From an uncultured Hoeflea sp. (GTDB taxonomy: Bacteria; Pseudomonadota; Alphaproteobacteria; Rhizobiales; Rhizobiaceae), in NCBI RefSeq assembly GCF_947501405.1, contig NZ_CANMVK010000001.1:1054001-1118000 (forward strand): DNA of 64,000 nucleotides, given 5' to 3'. How positions within the stretch are numbered: position 1 is the stretch's first letter; each line of letters starts with the position of its first letter. The translations under genes and the position numbers were made by a program. Below, piece by piece: positions 25,518 through 34,466 of the stretch. The notes beneath the pieces were generated by a model. That model was not told where the DNA came from. It worked only from the letters and a program-made list of their open reading frames with translations, and did no database searches.

Positions 25518-25548
25518 GCAAAAGCGGGCGGCATCGGAATGCCGCCCG
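25518..25548 (-). terminator. terminator of ribH2
   Basis: CGGGCGGCAT (25525-25534) and ATGCCGCCCG (25539-25548) form a perfect 10-bp stem with a 4-base loop. On the reverse strand the stem is followed by CTTTTG, so it fits rho-independent termination of ribH2; it may also slow readthrough from the convergent guanidine operon. Confidence 0.75.
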
Positions 25549-25556
25549 GCAGGATG

Positions 25557-25991
25557 TTACGCGGCAATGCCGGTTCGCGCATTGGTCAGCATCAGTGCGG
25601 CTTCCGCGGCCTCGCGGCCCTTGAGGACAAAATGATCCCGGTAGATTGCAATGTGGTGCTCGGTCTCCTGATAGTGATGCGGTGTCAGCGAGATGGAAAG
25701 CACCGGCACGTTGGTTTCCAGGCCTGCCTGCATCAGGCCGTTGACGACCGCCTGGGCAACGAAATCATGGCGGTAGATGCCGCCGTCGACCACCAGAGCC
25801 GCGGCCGCGACGGCGAGATAGCGCCCGGATTTTGCCAGGTTGCGCGCCATCAGCGGCAATTCGAAGGCACCGGGCGCGTCGAAGACGTCGATCCGGTCTG
25901 CCGGTATGGTGTGCTGAAAGCCGACCAAGGCCTGGCTGACAATGTCTGAATGCCAGTTTGCCTTGATGAAAGCATATCGGGTGGGTGTCAT
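25557..25991 (-). CDS. ribH2: 6,7-dimethyl-8-ribityllumazine synthase, type II
   Basis: 144 residues: start MTPTRYAFIKANWHSDIV, conserved FDAPGAFELPLMARNLA and the catalytic-loop segment SISLTPHHYQE. It condenses the ribityl pyrimidine with dihydroxybutanone phosphate in riboflavin synthesis. The sequence resembles the decameric RibH2 of Brucella and Mesorhizobium rather than the icosahedral RibH1. AAAGGAG precedes the ATG, and an FMN riboswitch lies 79 bases upstream. It stands apart from any other rib gene here. Confidence 0.93.
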   Translation of the reverse strand: MTPTRYAFIKANWHSDIVSQALVGFQHTIPADRIDVFDAPGAFELPLMARNLAKSGRYLAVAAAALVVDGGIYRHDFVAQAVVNGLMQAGLETNVPVLSISLTPHHYQETEHHIAIYRDHFVLKGREAAEAALMLTNARTGIAA

Positions 25992-26041
25992 GATGATCTC
26001 CTTTCGCAACGACACGTCACCCAAGGCGATCACATGCAAAG

Positions 26042-26063
26042 CGATCCGCTGTGAGGCGGATCG
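26042..26063 (-). promoter_or_regulatory. hairpin between FMN aptamer and ribH2
   Basis: CGATCCGC and GCGGATCG form an 8-bp stem with a 6-base loop immediately downstream (reverse strand) of the FMN aptamer, followed by CTTTG. It is the likely expression platform, either as a weak terminator or part of a switch controlling ribH2. Confidence 0.55.
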
Positions 26064-26069
26064 GCTGCA

Positions 26070-26209
26070 CGTTCTCTTTCATCCGGACTTTAACCGTCGG
26101 CTCAGGAGTTTCACCTGATCTGCTGGACCCTTGCCGGAGCAAGGCGCTCGCGGGCTTGCGATTCACACCGCTTACCGCCGGTGGGGAATTTCGCCCCGCC
26201 CTGAGAACG
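26070..26209 (-). promoter_or_regulatory. FMN riboswitch (RFN element)
   Basis: On the reverse strand the terminal stem GAGAAC...GTTCTC encloses conserved RFN blocks: GGGCGGGGCGAAATTCCC, ACCGGCGGTA, ATCAGGTGAAACTCCTGA and GCCGACGGTTAAAGTCCGGATG. Binding of FMN should lower ribH2 expression. Confidence 0.95.
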
Positions 26210-26472
26210 GGATCATCCTTGACCCAAAGCGACCGGCGATGCAACGGCTGAAACCGTGATCTCACAGCTCAATCGGACGGTTTATCCGCATCCAGTTCGG
26301 TTTGTTTTTGGGCGACGCGGTTGCGGACCGTTTCCGGGTCGGCATTCTGCTGAGCGGAAACTCCGACGCCATGTGGCTTCACAAGCGTTCCGGCGCCCGG
26401 GATTTTCGGTCTCCAGGATGGGAGGCCACGCGGAAAAATCCGCCGGCGCCCGAAATTTCAATACCTTGGTGC

Positions 26473-26808
26473 TTAGTGCACGGCGAAATCGGACATTGAA
26501 TTGATCACAATGATCCCGGCGGTAATCAGCGCCAGTCCGACAATGGCTGCGAGGTCAAGCCGCTGCCCGAAGAAGAGGAGGCCCGCCAGCACGACGACGA
26601 TGATGCCAAGCCCTGAAGCCAGCGCATAGGTTATGCCCATCGGCATGTGTTTGAGCGCAAGGGCGAGGAAATAGAACGAACTCGCAAAGCCTGCCACCAC
26701 CAGCAATGAGGGCCACAGCCGGGTCATTTGCGCGCTGGCATTGAGTGCGGAATACCCTACGGCCTCAGTGATGACGGAGGCGATGAGGTAGAAGTAGTGT
26801 GTCGGCAA
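26473..26808 (-). CDS. small multidrug resistance (SMR) family transporter
   Basis: 111 residues, four membrane helices, EmrE-length. The membrane glutamate is present (VITEAVG, as EmrE Glu14), and TRLWPSLL and FGQRLDLAAIVGLALI match EmrE closely, placing it in the Qac rather than the guanidinium-exporting Gdx branch. The position of EmrE Trp63 (AIWSGVG) is Ala here (YALASGLG). The preferred start is TTG 26808, with AGGAG about 9 bases upstream; ATG 26850 would add 14 non-family residues. Divergent from a LytTR membrane regulator. Confidence 0.8.
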   Translation of the reverse strand: MPTHYFYLIASVITEAVGYSALNASAQMTRLWPSLLVVAGFASSFYFLALALKHMPMGITYALASGLGIIVVVLAGLLFFGQRLDLAAIVGLALITAGIIVINSMSDFAVH

Positions 26809-26940
26809 AATAATGGTCTCCTGTGTGGGTGATAAGGCGGCAGCGCTCACGTGGTCTTCCGGCGCCAGCTTCGTTGCGGGTTCGACGCTGCATCGCTAGC
26901 ATTCAGGCGGAGCTTGAGAAACGGGTTTGGCGTCAACGAC

Positions 26941-27738
26941 ATGGCAAAAGTCGCGAACAACAGCATTGTCAGTGAAGTCCTGTCGGAAGCCCGTGAGTTG
27001 GCTGGTCAGAGACGATTCTGGCTGACACTTGTAACCGCCGGCCTGGTGATCGGCCTGACCGGACCTTTTGGCACCTATGACACGCTGCCGGTGGTGGTGC
27101 GTATCGGCTATTGGCTGGCGGTCGTCTGCCTGACCTACTGGCTTGGGTATCTGGTGTCCTTCGCGGTCGCATCGCTTGCCGAAGATCGCGGCATGGATCC
27201 GCGCCTGAGCCTGGCGATCGGCGCCCTGGTCGCAGCGCTGCCGGTGACGGCCGGGTTGGCGGGCCTGCACATGCTGGTGCTCGATGTCCCTTTCTGGGCG
27301 GATGCGAAACGGCTTTTGCCCTATGTGGCGATCATCACGCTCACACTGGCGGCGCTGTCGGAGGGCCTGGCCAACTCCGGCGCGCATCCGGCGACTTTGA
27401 CCAAGGCCAAGCTGGCCGGGGCGGCACCCGACAGCGCCTGGCTCGATGAGTTGCCCGCGCATTTGGGGCGGGAGCTGATCCTGCTTCAGGCGCAGGACCA
27501 TTATGTCAGGGCCAGGACGGACCGCGGCGAAACGCTGATCCGGACCACGCTGCAGGATGCAGCAAGGGATCTGGGCGATTACGGGGTCCGGGTGCATCGA
27601 TCCTGGTGGGTGGCGCGACATGCCATCCGCGGCTTTCGGTACCGTGCAGGCATGCCCGTCGTGGTCCTCCATGACGGGCTCGAGCTGCCGGTGGGCCGCA
27701 GCTACCGGCGGGCGCTCAGACAGGCGCTTGAGCCGTAG
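26941..27738 (+). CDS. membrane-bound LytTR transcriptional regulator
   Basis: 265 residues. Four hydrophobic segments (about 28-140: LVTAGLVIGLTGPFG, IGYWLAVVCLTYWLGYLV, LAIGALVAALPVTAG, LLPYVAIITLTLAAL) precede a LytTR DNA-binding domain (about 170-262: LILLQAQDHYVRARTDRGETLIRTTL, VHRSWWVARHAI). Such one-component regulators sense a membrane signal without a kinase. It faces the SMR transporter gene across about 130 bases and may control it. Start ATG 26941. Confidence 0.85.
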   Translation: MAKVANNSIVSEVLSEARELAGQRRFWLTLVTAGLVIGLTGPFGTYDTLPVVVRIGYWLAVVCLTYWLGYLVSFAVASLAEDRGMDPRLSLAIGALVAALPVTAGLAGLHMLVLDVPFWADAKRLLPYVAIITLTLAALSEGLANSGAHPATLTKAKLAGAAPDSAWLDELPAHLGRELILLQAQDHYVRARTDRGETLIRTTLQDAARDLGDYGVRVHRSWWVARHAIRGFRYRAGMPVVVLHDGLELPVGRSYRRALRQALEP

Positions 27739-27804
27739 TGCGTTTCCCGAGATGCGAGCGGCCAGTCCATGGTCTGCCGGAAGCTCAGCCGGTTCGGGCC
27801 GATC

Positions 27805-29037
27805 TCAGGCCCGCTTCTCCCAGACCTTGATCAGTTCGACGATGGTTTCGACCGATTTCTCCATGTCCTGAACACTGATCCATTCCAGCGGCGAATGGTA
27901 GGCGTGGCCGCCGGTGTAGATGTTGGGGCAGGGCAGCCCCATGAAGGACAGGCGTGAACCATCGGTACCGCCACGGATTGCTGCCGTGACCGGTGTGAGG
28001 CCGACCCGGCGAACGGCCTCCTCAAGGTTGCCGACCACATCCGGATGACGGTCAAGCACTTCCTTCATGTTGCGATATTGTTCCATGATTTCGAAGGTCA
28101 TGGTGGAGCCGGGGTAGCCGGTCATCACGTCATCCGCGATGCCTTTGAGCAGCACTTCTTTCTCGACAAGTCCATCATTGTCGAAATCTCGGATGATGAA
28201 TTCGAGATTGGCTGCGTCCATCGACCCCCTGATCTGGGTTGGATGGATGAAGCCCTGGCGGCCGTCGGTGGTTTCCGGCGCCAGATCCCGGGGCAGGCGG
28301 GCGATGATCTCGCCCGCGATCTTGATCGCGTTCTCCATCACACCTTTGGCGGTGCCGGGATGCATGGCGACACCGGTGATGTCGATCTTGACGGCGTCGG
28401 CGGAGAAGGTTTCGTTTTCGATCTCACCGATGGTGCTGCCGTCGAGCGTGTAGCCAAAGGCTGCGCCGAGCTTGTCGAGGTCGACCTTGTCCGCGCCGCG
28501 GCCGATTTCCTCGTCGGTGGTGAACAATACTTTCACATCTCCGTGGGGGATGTCCGGGGTCTCGACCAGATGCTGGATCGCGGCCATGATTTCGGCGATA
28601 CCCGCCTTGTCGTCGGCGCCGAGCAAGGTTGTGCCATCTGTGGTGACGATGTCGTGGCCGATCTGATTGGCAAGGTCCGGATGCTCGCTCACCCGGATAA
28701 CCTGGTTCATATCACCGGTGAGCCGGATGTCGCCGCCCTGGTAGTTGCGCACAACATTGGGTTTGACACCGGTACCGGTGAAATCGGGCGCGGTGTCCAT
28801 ATGCGAGCAGAAGCAGATAACCGGCACAGCTTTGGCGGTGTTGGCGGGAAGTGTCGCATAGACATTGCCATGCTCATCCATGTGGGCGTCGGACAGACCC
28901 AAAGCCAGCAGTTCCGCGACCAATACGCAACCCAGATCTTTCTGCTTTTCGGTCGATGGCTGGGCTGACGATGCGGGATCTGATTGCGTGTCGATCACGA
29001 CATAACGCAAAAGGCGGTCGAGAACGGTGTCGGTCAT
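27805..29037 (-). CDS. pepT: peptidase T (tripeptide aminopeptidase)
   Basis: 410 residues, M20 family, starting MTDTVLDRLLRYVVIDTQSD like E. coli PepT (408). Zinc-site segments: CSHMDTAPD, TTLLGADDKAGIAEI, LFTTDEEIGRGAD, and a C-terminal GGTDGSRLSFMGLPCPNI with GGHAYHSPLEW. Removes the N-terminal residue from tripeptides in the cytosol. Convergent with the LytTR gene; no operon partner. Confidence 0.95.
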   Translation of the reverse strand: MTDTVLDRLLRYVVIDTQSDPASSAQPSTEKQKDLGCVLVAELLALGLSDAHMDEHGNVYATLPANTAKAVPVICFCSHMDTAPDFTGTGVKPNVVRNYQGGDIRLTGDMNQVIRVSEHPDLANQIGHDIVTTDGTTLLGADDKAGIAEIMAAIQHLVETPDIPHGDVKVLFTTDEEIGRGADKVDLDKLGAAFGYTLDGSTIGEIENETFSADAVKIDITGVAMHPGTAKGVMENAIKIAGEIIARLPRDLAPETTDGRQGFIHPTQIRGSMDAANLEFIIRDFDNDGLVEKEVLLKGIADDVMTGYPGSTMTFEIMEQYRNMKEVLDRHPDVVGNLEEAVRRVGLTPVTAAIRGGTDGSRLSFMGLPCPNIYTGGHAYHSPLEWISVQDMEKSVETIVELIKVWEKRA

Positions 29038-29410
29038 GGGGGTGATTCCTCGTCTTGGGCTGCGATTTCTATAGCGGTCTGCCGTCCGCACGGGAATGGG
29101 GCATATTCGGCAATGGCAACCGCCCCGCGGGATTGAGAGCGAGACGGATGAGAGCCGCTACATATTGTTGATGCTGAACAGCCATCGCTGATGGACCGCC
29201 AAACCTGTTGACTTCCAGCGATTTCCCGCTTAGAGACCCGACACGCGCGGGAGACATGGTTTCCCGCGTTTCTTACGTGTCCCGTGGACGGTTTGTCACA
29301 AAGCGTGCGTGAACCGTCCTGTCAGGTCTCGAAAACGGGGGCCAGAGGAGGGCGCGTTTCCTTCATCCGGTTTGGCAGCGAACCGGATCAACCTTTTGAA
29401 AGGAAATGCG
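29038..29410. other. intergenic region and rpsD leader
   Basis: About 370 bases between the divergent pepT and rpsD starts. It should hold both promoters. The only clear structure is an 8-bp hairpin, GGACGGTT (29286-29293) with AACCGTCC (29312-29319), about 90 bases before rpsD; it could be an RNA leader for S4 feedback or an operator. AAAGGAAA before 29411 is the S4 ribosome site. Confidence 0.5.
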
Positions 29411-30028
29411 ATGAGCAAGCGCGAATCCGCAAAATACAAACTCGATCGCCGTATGGGCGAAAACATCTGGGGCCGTCCGAAATCGCCGGTCAACCGCCGC
29501 GAATACGGACCCGGTCAGCATGGTCAGCGCCGCAAAGGCAAGCTGTCCGACTTCGGCGTGCAGCTGCGCGCCAAGCAGAAGCTGAAGGGCTATTACGGCG
29601 ATATCTCGGAAAAGCAGTTCCGCAAGATTTACGACGAAGCCAACCGGATGAAGGGCGATACGCCCGAAAACCTGATCGGCCTGCTGGAATCGCGTCTCGA
29701 TGCGATCGTCTACCGCGCCAAATTCGTGCCGACGATCTTTGCCGCACGCCAGTTCGTCAACCACGGCCATGTCCAGGTCAACGGCCGCCGGGTCAATATC
29801 GGCTCTTTCCGTTGCAAGCCGGGCGATGTGGTTGAGGTCAAGGAAAAGTCGAAACAGCTCGTTATCGTGCTGGAATCGGTTGGCCTGGCCGAGCGTGACG
29901 TACCCGAATATGTCGAGGCCGATCACAACAAGATGACTGCGACCTACACCCGCGTGCCCAACCTGTCGGACGTTCCTTACGCCGTGCAGATGGAGCCGAA
30001 CCTGGTGGTCGAATTCTATTCGCGCTGA
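29411..30028 (+). CDS. rpsD: 30S ribosomal protein S4
   Basis: 205 residues starting [20 protein letters not shown], the standard alphaproteobacterial S4. The S4 RNA-binding domain is near residues 95-155 ([36 protein letters not shown]). Binds 16S rRNA early in 30S assembly and helps decoding fidelity. Monocistronic here, with a strong terminator 25 bases downstream. Confidence 0.98.
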   Translation: MSKRESAKYKLDRRMGENIWGRPKSPVNRREYGPGQHGQRRKGKLSDFGVQLRAKQKLKGYYGDISEKQFRKIYDEANRMKGDTPENLIGLLESRLDAIVYRAKFVPTIFAARQFVNHGHVQVNGRRVNIGSFRCKPGDVVEVKEKSKQLVIVLESVGLAERDVPEYVEADHNKMTATYTRVPNLSDVPYAVQMEPNLVVEFYSR

Positions 30029-30053
30029 TCCTGACCGGATCGTTACAGTTCGA

Positions 30054-30078
30054 GGCCGTCCTTCGGGGCGGCCTTTTT
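30054..30078 (+). terminator. rho-independent terminator after rpsD
   Basis: GGCCGTCC-TTCG-GGGCGGCC (one G-T pair) followed directly by TTTTT: a textbook tetraloop terminator ending the rpsD transcript. Confidence 0.92.
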
Positions 30079-30162
30079 CATATCCGGATCAATGATGCAT
30101 GCTGGATGGGACGGGCAGGGCGACCTAGGCTTGATCGCGAGGCAAGGTGATGGAGGCTCGAC

Positions 30163-31092
30163 ATGGCTGATCTGCAAAGCGTGCTTGACGATGTGGCGCG
30201 CGAAGCGATCGAGGCAACAGACCGCGGGGCTGTCGCAAACTATATTCCCGAGCTCGCCAAGGTCGATCCCGGCCGGTTCGGCATCGCGGTGGCGCTGCCT
30301 GATGGCCAGGTGCATTGTGCCGGCGACGCGCAGATGGCGTTTTCAATCCAGAGCGTGTCAAAAGTGTTCACACTGACGATGGCGCTCGGCAAACACGGCG
30401 ACAACATGTGGTCGCGCGTGGGGCGAGAGCCGTCGGGCAATCCGTTCAACTCGATCGTTCAGCTTGAGCAGGAGCAGGGACGGCCGCGTAATCCGTTTAT
30501 CAATGCCGGTGCGATTGCGGTTGCAGATCTCATTTTGTCGGGTCATCAGCCGCGCGAGGCGATCGGCGAGATCCTGCGCTTCATCCGCGATCTGGCCGAT
30601 GATGGCAGTATCACGATTGACGAACGGGTGGCGCGTTCCGAGACCGCCCACGGCGACCGCAACGCGTCGCTGGCGCATTTCATGAAGTCCTTCGGCTGTA
30701 TCGATCACCCGGTCGACCACGTGCTCGGCGTCTATTTCCATCAATGCGCCATCGCCATGAGTTGCCGGCAACTGGCGCGCGCCGGGCTTTATCTGGCCGG
30801 CGAGGGCCGTGATCCGGCCTCCGGCGCCCAGGTGATTACCTCGCAGCGCGCCCGCCGTATCAACGCCATCATGCTGATGTGCGGCCACTATGACGGCTCC
30901 GGCGAATTCGCCTACAGGGTTGGCCTTCCGGGCAAGAGCGGCGTCGGTGGCGGGATCCTGGCGATCGCGCCCGGCAAAGCGTCGATCGCCGCCTGGTCGC
31001 CGGGGCTGGATGCTGCCGGAAACTCCAAACTTGGCAGTACAGCGCTTGAGCATCTGACCCGGCGGATGGGCTGGTCGGTGTTCGGGTCTTGA
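30163..31092 (+). CDS. glsA: glutaminase
   Basis: 309 residues of the serine-dependent beta-lactamase-like glutaminase family; the Ser64-x-x-Lys67 pair lies in SIQSVSK. Other marks are [19 protein letters not shown] and [14 protein letters not shown]. Hydrolyses glutamine to glutamate and ammonium in the cytosol. GGAGG precedes the ATG. The stop overlaps a possible TTG start of ttcA, so co-transcription with ttcA and the phosphatase gene is likely. Confidence 0.95.
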   Translation: MADLQSVLDDVAREAIEATDRGAVANYIPELAKVDPGRFGIAVALPDGQVHCAGDAQMAFSIQSVSKVFTLTMALGKHGDNMWSRVGREPSGNPFNSIVQLEQEQGRPRNPFINAGAIAVADLILSGHQPREAIGEILRFIRDLADDGSITIDERVARSETAHGDRNASLAHFMKSFGCIDHPVDHVLGVYFHQCAIAMSCRQLARAGLYLAGEGRDPASGAQVITSQRARRINAIMLMCGHYDGSGEFAYRVGLPGKSGVGGGILAIAPGKASIAAWSPGLDAAGNSKLGSTALEHLTRRMGWSVFGS

Positions 31093-31124
31093 CGCGGGCC
31101 GGCAAAGCCATCATCCCCGATGCC

Positions 31125-32081
31125 ATGAGCGACCTGACCGAATCCATCGCGACGCCAGAGCAGCGCAGCCCCGATACCGAGGCTAGTTCTAGCGTAAACA
31201 AGCTGAGCGCCGATGCATCGTTTGACACCGCTGAACGCGGCCCCTCGATCTATGCGGATGCGCCATCGTCGGTGTCGTTCAACAAACTCAGGAAACGGCT
31301 GATCCGCAACACACGCCAGGCGATCGAGGATTTCTCGATGCTGGCGCCAAACGGGCTTCACGCTGGCAAACCGCGCCGCTGGCTGGTGGCTTTGTCGGGC
31401 GGCAAGGACTCTTACGGACTGCTGGCGCTGCTGATGGATCTGCAATGGCGCGGCATGCTGCCGGTCGAGCTGATCGCTTGCAATCTCGATCAGGGCCAGC
31501 CGAACTTTCCCAAACATGTGCTGCCCGACTACCTCTCGACGCTCGGGGTCGCGCACCGGATCGAGTATCGTGACACCTATTCGGTGGTCACCGACAAGGT
31601 GCCGGAAGGGGGAACCTATTGTGCGCTGTGCTCGCGGCTGCGGCGCGGGCATCTCTACCGCATCGCGCGGGAAGAGGGCTGCGAGGCGCTGGTGCTCGGC
31701 CATCACCGCGATGATATTCTGGAGACGTTTTTTCTCAACTTCTTCCATGGCGGCAGGCTGGCGGCGATGCCGCCCAAGCTTCTCAATGACGAGGGCGATG
31801 TGATGGTGTTCCGGCCGCTCGCTCTTTGCGCCGAGGAGGACCTGGCGCGGTTTGCCGAGGCGATGAAGTTTCCCATCATCCCGTGTGATCTGTGCGGTTC
31901 GCAGGACGGGCTACAGCGCAATGCCATGAAGGCGATGATCGGCGAGATCGAGCGGCGGATGCCTGGCCGCAAGGATTCGATGATCCGGGCGCTCGGCCAT
32001 GCCCGGCCGTCGCATCTGCTTGACCGGTCGCTGTTTGATTTCGCCAGTCTTTCCCCCGATTCCGAAAAGGCCCAGCCATGA
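31125..32081 (+). CDS. ttcA: tRNA 2-thiocytidine biosynthesis protein TtcA
   Basis: 318 residues from [10 protein letters not shown]; a TTG at 31089 overlapping the glsA stop would add 12. The PP-loop SGGKDS starts at residue 91; two CxxC motifs (Cys166/169 in YCALC, Cys254/257 in PCDLC) bind the [4Fe-4S] cluster used to thiolate C32 of certain tRNAs. The first 50 residues are a polar extension beyond the family core. The stop overlaps the next gene by ATGA. Confidence 0.94.
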   Translation: MSDLTESIATPEQRSPDTEASSSVNKLSADASFDTAERGPSIYADAPSSVSFNKLRKRLIRNTRQAIEDFSMLAPNGLHAGKPRRWLVALSGGKDSYGLLALLMDLQWRGMLPVELIACNLDQGQPNFPKHVLPDYLSTLGVAHRIEYRDTYSVVTDKVPEGGTYCALCSRLRRGHLYRIAREEGCEALVLGHHRDDILETFFLNFFHGGRLAAMPPKLLNDEGDVMVFRPLALCAEEDLARFAEAMKFPIIPCDLCGSQDGLQRNAMKAMIGEIERRMPGRKDSMIRALGHARPSHLLDRSLFDFASLSPDSEKAQP

Positions 32082-32914
32082 CCAGTCTTACATCCGCCGA
32101 CGTCGATTGGCTCGCCAATTTGCTCAAGGAGGTGGCGGCAGCGGAAATCATGCCCCGGTTCCGCAATCTGGGCGACGATGCGATCGCGCAGAAAACCTCG
32201 GCTGCCGATCTGGTGACGGAGGCCGATGTGAAGGCTGAAAGGGCAATCACCGAGGCGCTGCTTTCACGGTTTTCGGATGCGGTGGTGATCGGCGAGGAAG
32301 CGGTGTCGGACACGCCGCGATTGCTTGATGGCTGGAGCAGCGGCGATGGGCTTGCCTTTGTGATCGATCCGATCGACGGCACCTTCAATTTCGCCAGCGG
32401 TGTTGCCTCTTTCGGGGTAATGCTGGCGGTGGTCAAGGATGGCGAAACCATCGCCGGGATCATCCACGATCCGGTTGGCGGCGACTGGATCATGGCCGAG
32501 CAGGGCGGCGGCGCGGTGTTGCGGCGGCCCGATGGCAGCGAAAATCCGCTTCATGTCGGGAGCCCGGCGGGCTCGGTCGGTCAGATGATCGGCTCGGCAT
32601 CCTGGCAGTATATGCCCGAACCCGAGCGTAGCCGGGTGGCGCGCAACCAGGCGCTGTGTCTGGGCAGCGTTGCCTACCGCTGTGCGGCGCAGGAGTATCG
32701 GTTGCTGGCCGGCGGCCACATCCATTTCACACTCTATCACAATCTGATGCCCTGGGATCATCTGGCCGGGTCGCTGATCCTCAATGAAGCGGGCGGTTAT
32801 GCGCGTCGTCTCGATGGCAGCGTCTATCAGCCCGCGCATGTCGATGGCGGGCTGCTGTCGACGACCGATCCAGATAGTTGGCACATGCTGCGCGAAGCGC
32901 TGTTTCGCGCCTAA
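32078..32914 (+). CDS. inositol monophosphatase family protein
   Basis: 278 residues of the Mg2+-dependent, lithium-sensitive phosphatase family. Metal-site motifs: GEEAVSDTP near 70, [12 protein letters not shown] near 92-103, and [17 protein letters not shown] near 225. The true substrate (inositol phosphate, PAP or another small phosphate ester) cannot be told by sequence. Start ATG overlaps the ttcA stop. Confidence 0.9.
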   Translation: MTSLTSADVDWLANLLKEVAAAEIMPRFRNLGDDAIAQKTSAADLVTEADVKAERAITEALLSRFSDAVVIGEEAVSDTPRLLDGWSSGDGLAFVIDPIDGTFNFASGVASFGVMLAVVKDGETIAGIIHDPVGGDWIMAEQGGGAVLRRPDGSENPLHVGSPAGSVGQMIGSASWQYMPEPERSRVARNQALCLGSVAYRCAAQEYRLLAGGHIHFTLYHNLMPWDHLAGSLILNEAGGYARRLDGSVYQPAHVDGGLLSTTDPDSWHMLREALFRA

Positions 32915-32941
32915 TGCCAGGCGTGACCGGCCGATTGCGGC

Positions 32942-34195
32942 CTATTTTGCGTCAGGTTCGCCAACGCCGAACAGCCGGCCTTTCTCGGCGATCAGCACCA
33001 TGATGACAGCGATGGCCGAAACCAGGGCATAACCTGCGGCCAGCGGCAGGATGGTGCCGTCATAGGCCTGGCCGATGGCCGCGCCGACCAGCCCGCCGCC
33101 CACGGTCTGGGCAAAGCCCAAGGTGGAGGAGGCGGTGCCGGCAATGGCGCCGAGCGGCTCCATGGCGATCGAATTGAAGTTGGAGCCGACAAAACCGAAC
33201 AGCGGCATCATCAGCATCGAGATCGCGAAGAACAGCCAGAACGGAACCGGCCCGAGTGCTGCCAGCAAAGCCAGCAAGAGGGAAAAGCCGAGATAGGCGA
33301 GGAGTGCTGTGTGGGACAAACGCCGTTGACCGAAACGGCCGACCAGCCGCGCGTTTAGAAAGGATGATCCGGCCATCACCACCGCGACGGCGGCAAAGGC
33401 TACGGGGAAATAGCTGCCGAGATCGTAAATGCCGACATAGATCGGTTGCGCGACATTGAGAAAGCCGAACAGCGAGCCGAAATAGAAACTGGTCGCCAGC
33501 GTGTAAAACAGCGCGATGCGGTTGGTCAGAATGATTGCGAATGCCTGAGCGATGCTGGCGAGTGTCAGCGGCCGTCGGTGTTCAGGTTTCAGGGTTTCCG
33601 GTAGCCGCAGCATCGCCCATACACCGACGGTGAGCGCGATCACCGCCATGAACACGAAGATCCAGTGCCAGTCGCCACCCAAAATGATGATCTGCCCGAT
33701 CATCGGCGCAAACACCGGCACCACCATGAACACCATCATGACAAGCGACATGGTGGCCGCCATGGCGCGACCGGAATGGGTGTCGCGCACCACCGACAGG
33801 GCGATGACCCGGGTGCCGGCGGCGCCGACGCCTTGCAGGAGGCGGGCGGCCAGCAGGAATTCGAAACTTGGTGCAAAAGCGCCGGCGATGGCGCAGGCGG
33901 CGTAAAGCACGATGCCGAAAAACAGCGGTGCGCGACGGCCGAACCTGTCGGACACCGGCCCGAAAAACAGTTGCGCGCCGCCAAACCCGATAATGTAGGA
34001 CAGAAGCACGAATTGAACACGGTTGGCGTCGTCGACGCCCAGGCTTGAGGCGATGTTGGGGAAGGCGGGCAGCATGACATCAATCGCCAGCGCATTAAGC
34101 GCCATCATCGAGGCGACGATGGCGATGAACTGGACGCGTCCGATGCCGCCAATGCGGGCGGGCTGAGGTGCGGCGGCGGCCTGTTGTCCATGCAT
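32942..34195 (-). CDS. Bcr/CflA-type MFS drug-resistance transporter
   Basis: 417 residues, 12 membrane segments. Motif A appears as GPVSDRFGRRAPLFFG after TM2; TM1 carries ALAIDVMLPAFPNIA, the Bcr/CflA pattern, and TM5 carries the motif C-like VVPVFAPMIGQ. Start ATG 34195 (MHGQQ) is the first consistent with family length. An efflux pump of the inner membrane; substrate unknown. It overlaps nothing and converges on the phosphatase gene. Confidence 0.88.
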   Translation of the reverse strand: MHGQQAAAAPQPARIGGIGRVQFIAIVASMMALNALAIDVMLPAFPNIASSLGVDDANRVQFVLLSYIIGFGGAQLFFGPVSDRFGRRAPLFFGIVLYAACAIAGAFAPSFEFLLAARLLQGVGAAGTRVIALSVVRDTHSGRAMAATMSLVMMVFMVVPVFAPMIGQIIILGGDWHWIFVFMAVIALTVGVWAMLRLPETLKPEHRRPLTLASIAQAFAIILTNRIALFYTLATSFYFGSLFGFLNVAQPIYVGIYDLGSYFPVAFAAVAVVMAGSSFLNARLVGRFGQRRLSHTALLAYLGFSLLLALLAALGPVPFWLFFAISMLMMPLFGFVGSNFNSIAMEPLGAIAGTASSTLGFAQTVGGGLVGAAIGQAYDGTILPLAAGYALVSAIAVIMVLIAEKGRLFGVGEPDAK

Positions 34196-34466
34196 CAAAC
34201 TGTCATCCTGTCGGCAACGGAGAGCGGGCGCATCCATTGAGTGGCGAAGCTGAACCGGCAAGGAACTCCTGTCACGAGTTGCAATGCATGGACGGTCATG
34301 TCCGGGGATCAGAAGGCGCGGCCATTTTGGCCGGGGCCGGTTCGTTCATAGACCCGGCTTACCGGTCGGGCAACCCGCACAATCTTGCATGAAGGTTTGT
34401 AAGTGGGCCGGCATTTGGGCTTAAAGGAGCGATCGTTCGCCGGGGTGTGTCCGGAGGATCGCGTCG

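Noticed and set aside
26473-26808. The SMR gene as a guanidinium exporter (Gdx) belonging to the guanidine module.
   Set aside because: Its motifs match the EmrE/Qac branch, it has no guanidine riboswitch, and ribH2 with its FMN riboswitch lies between it and the operon.
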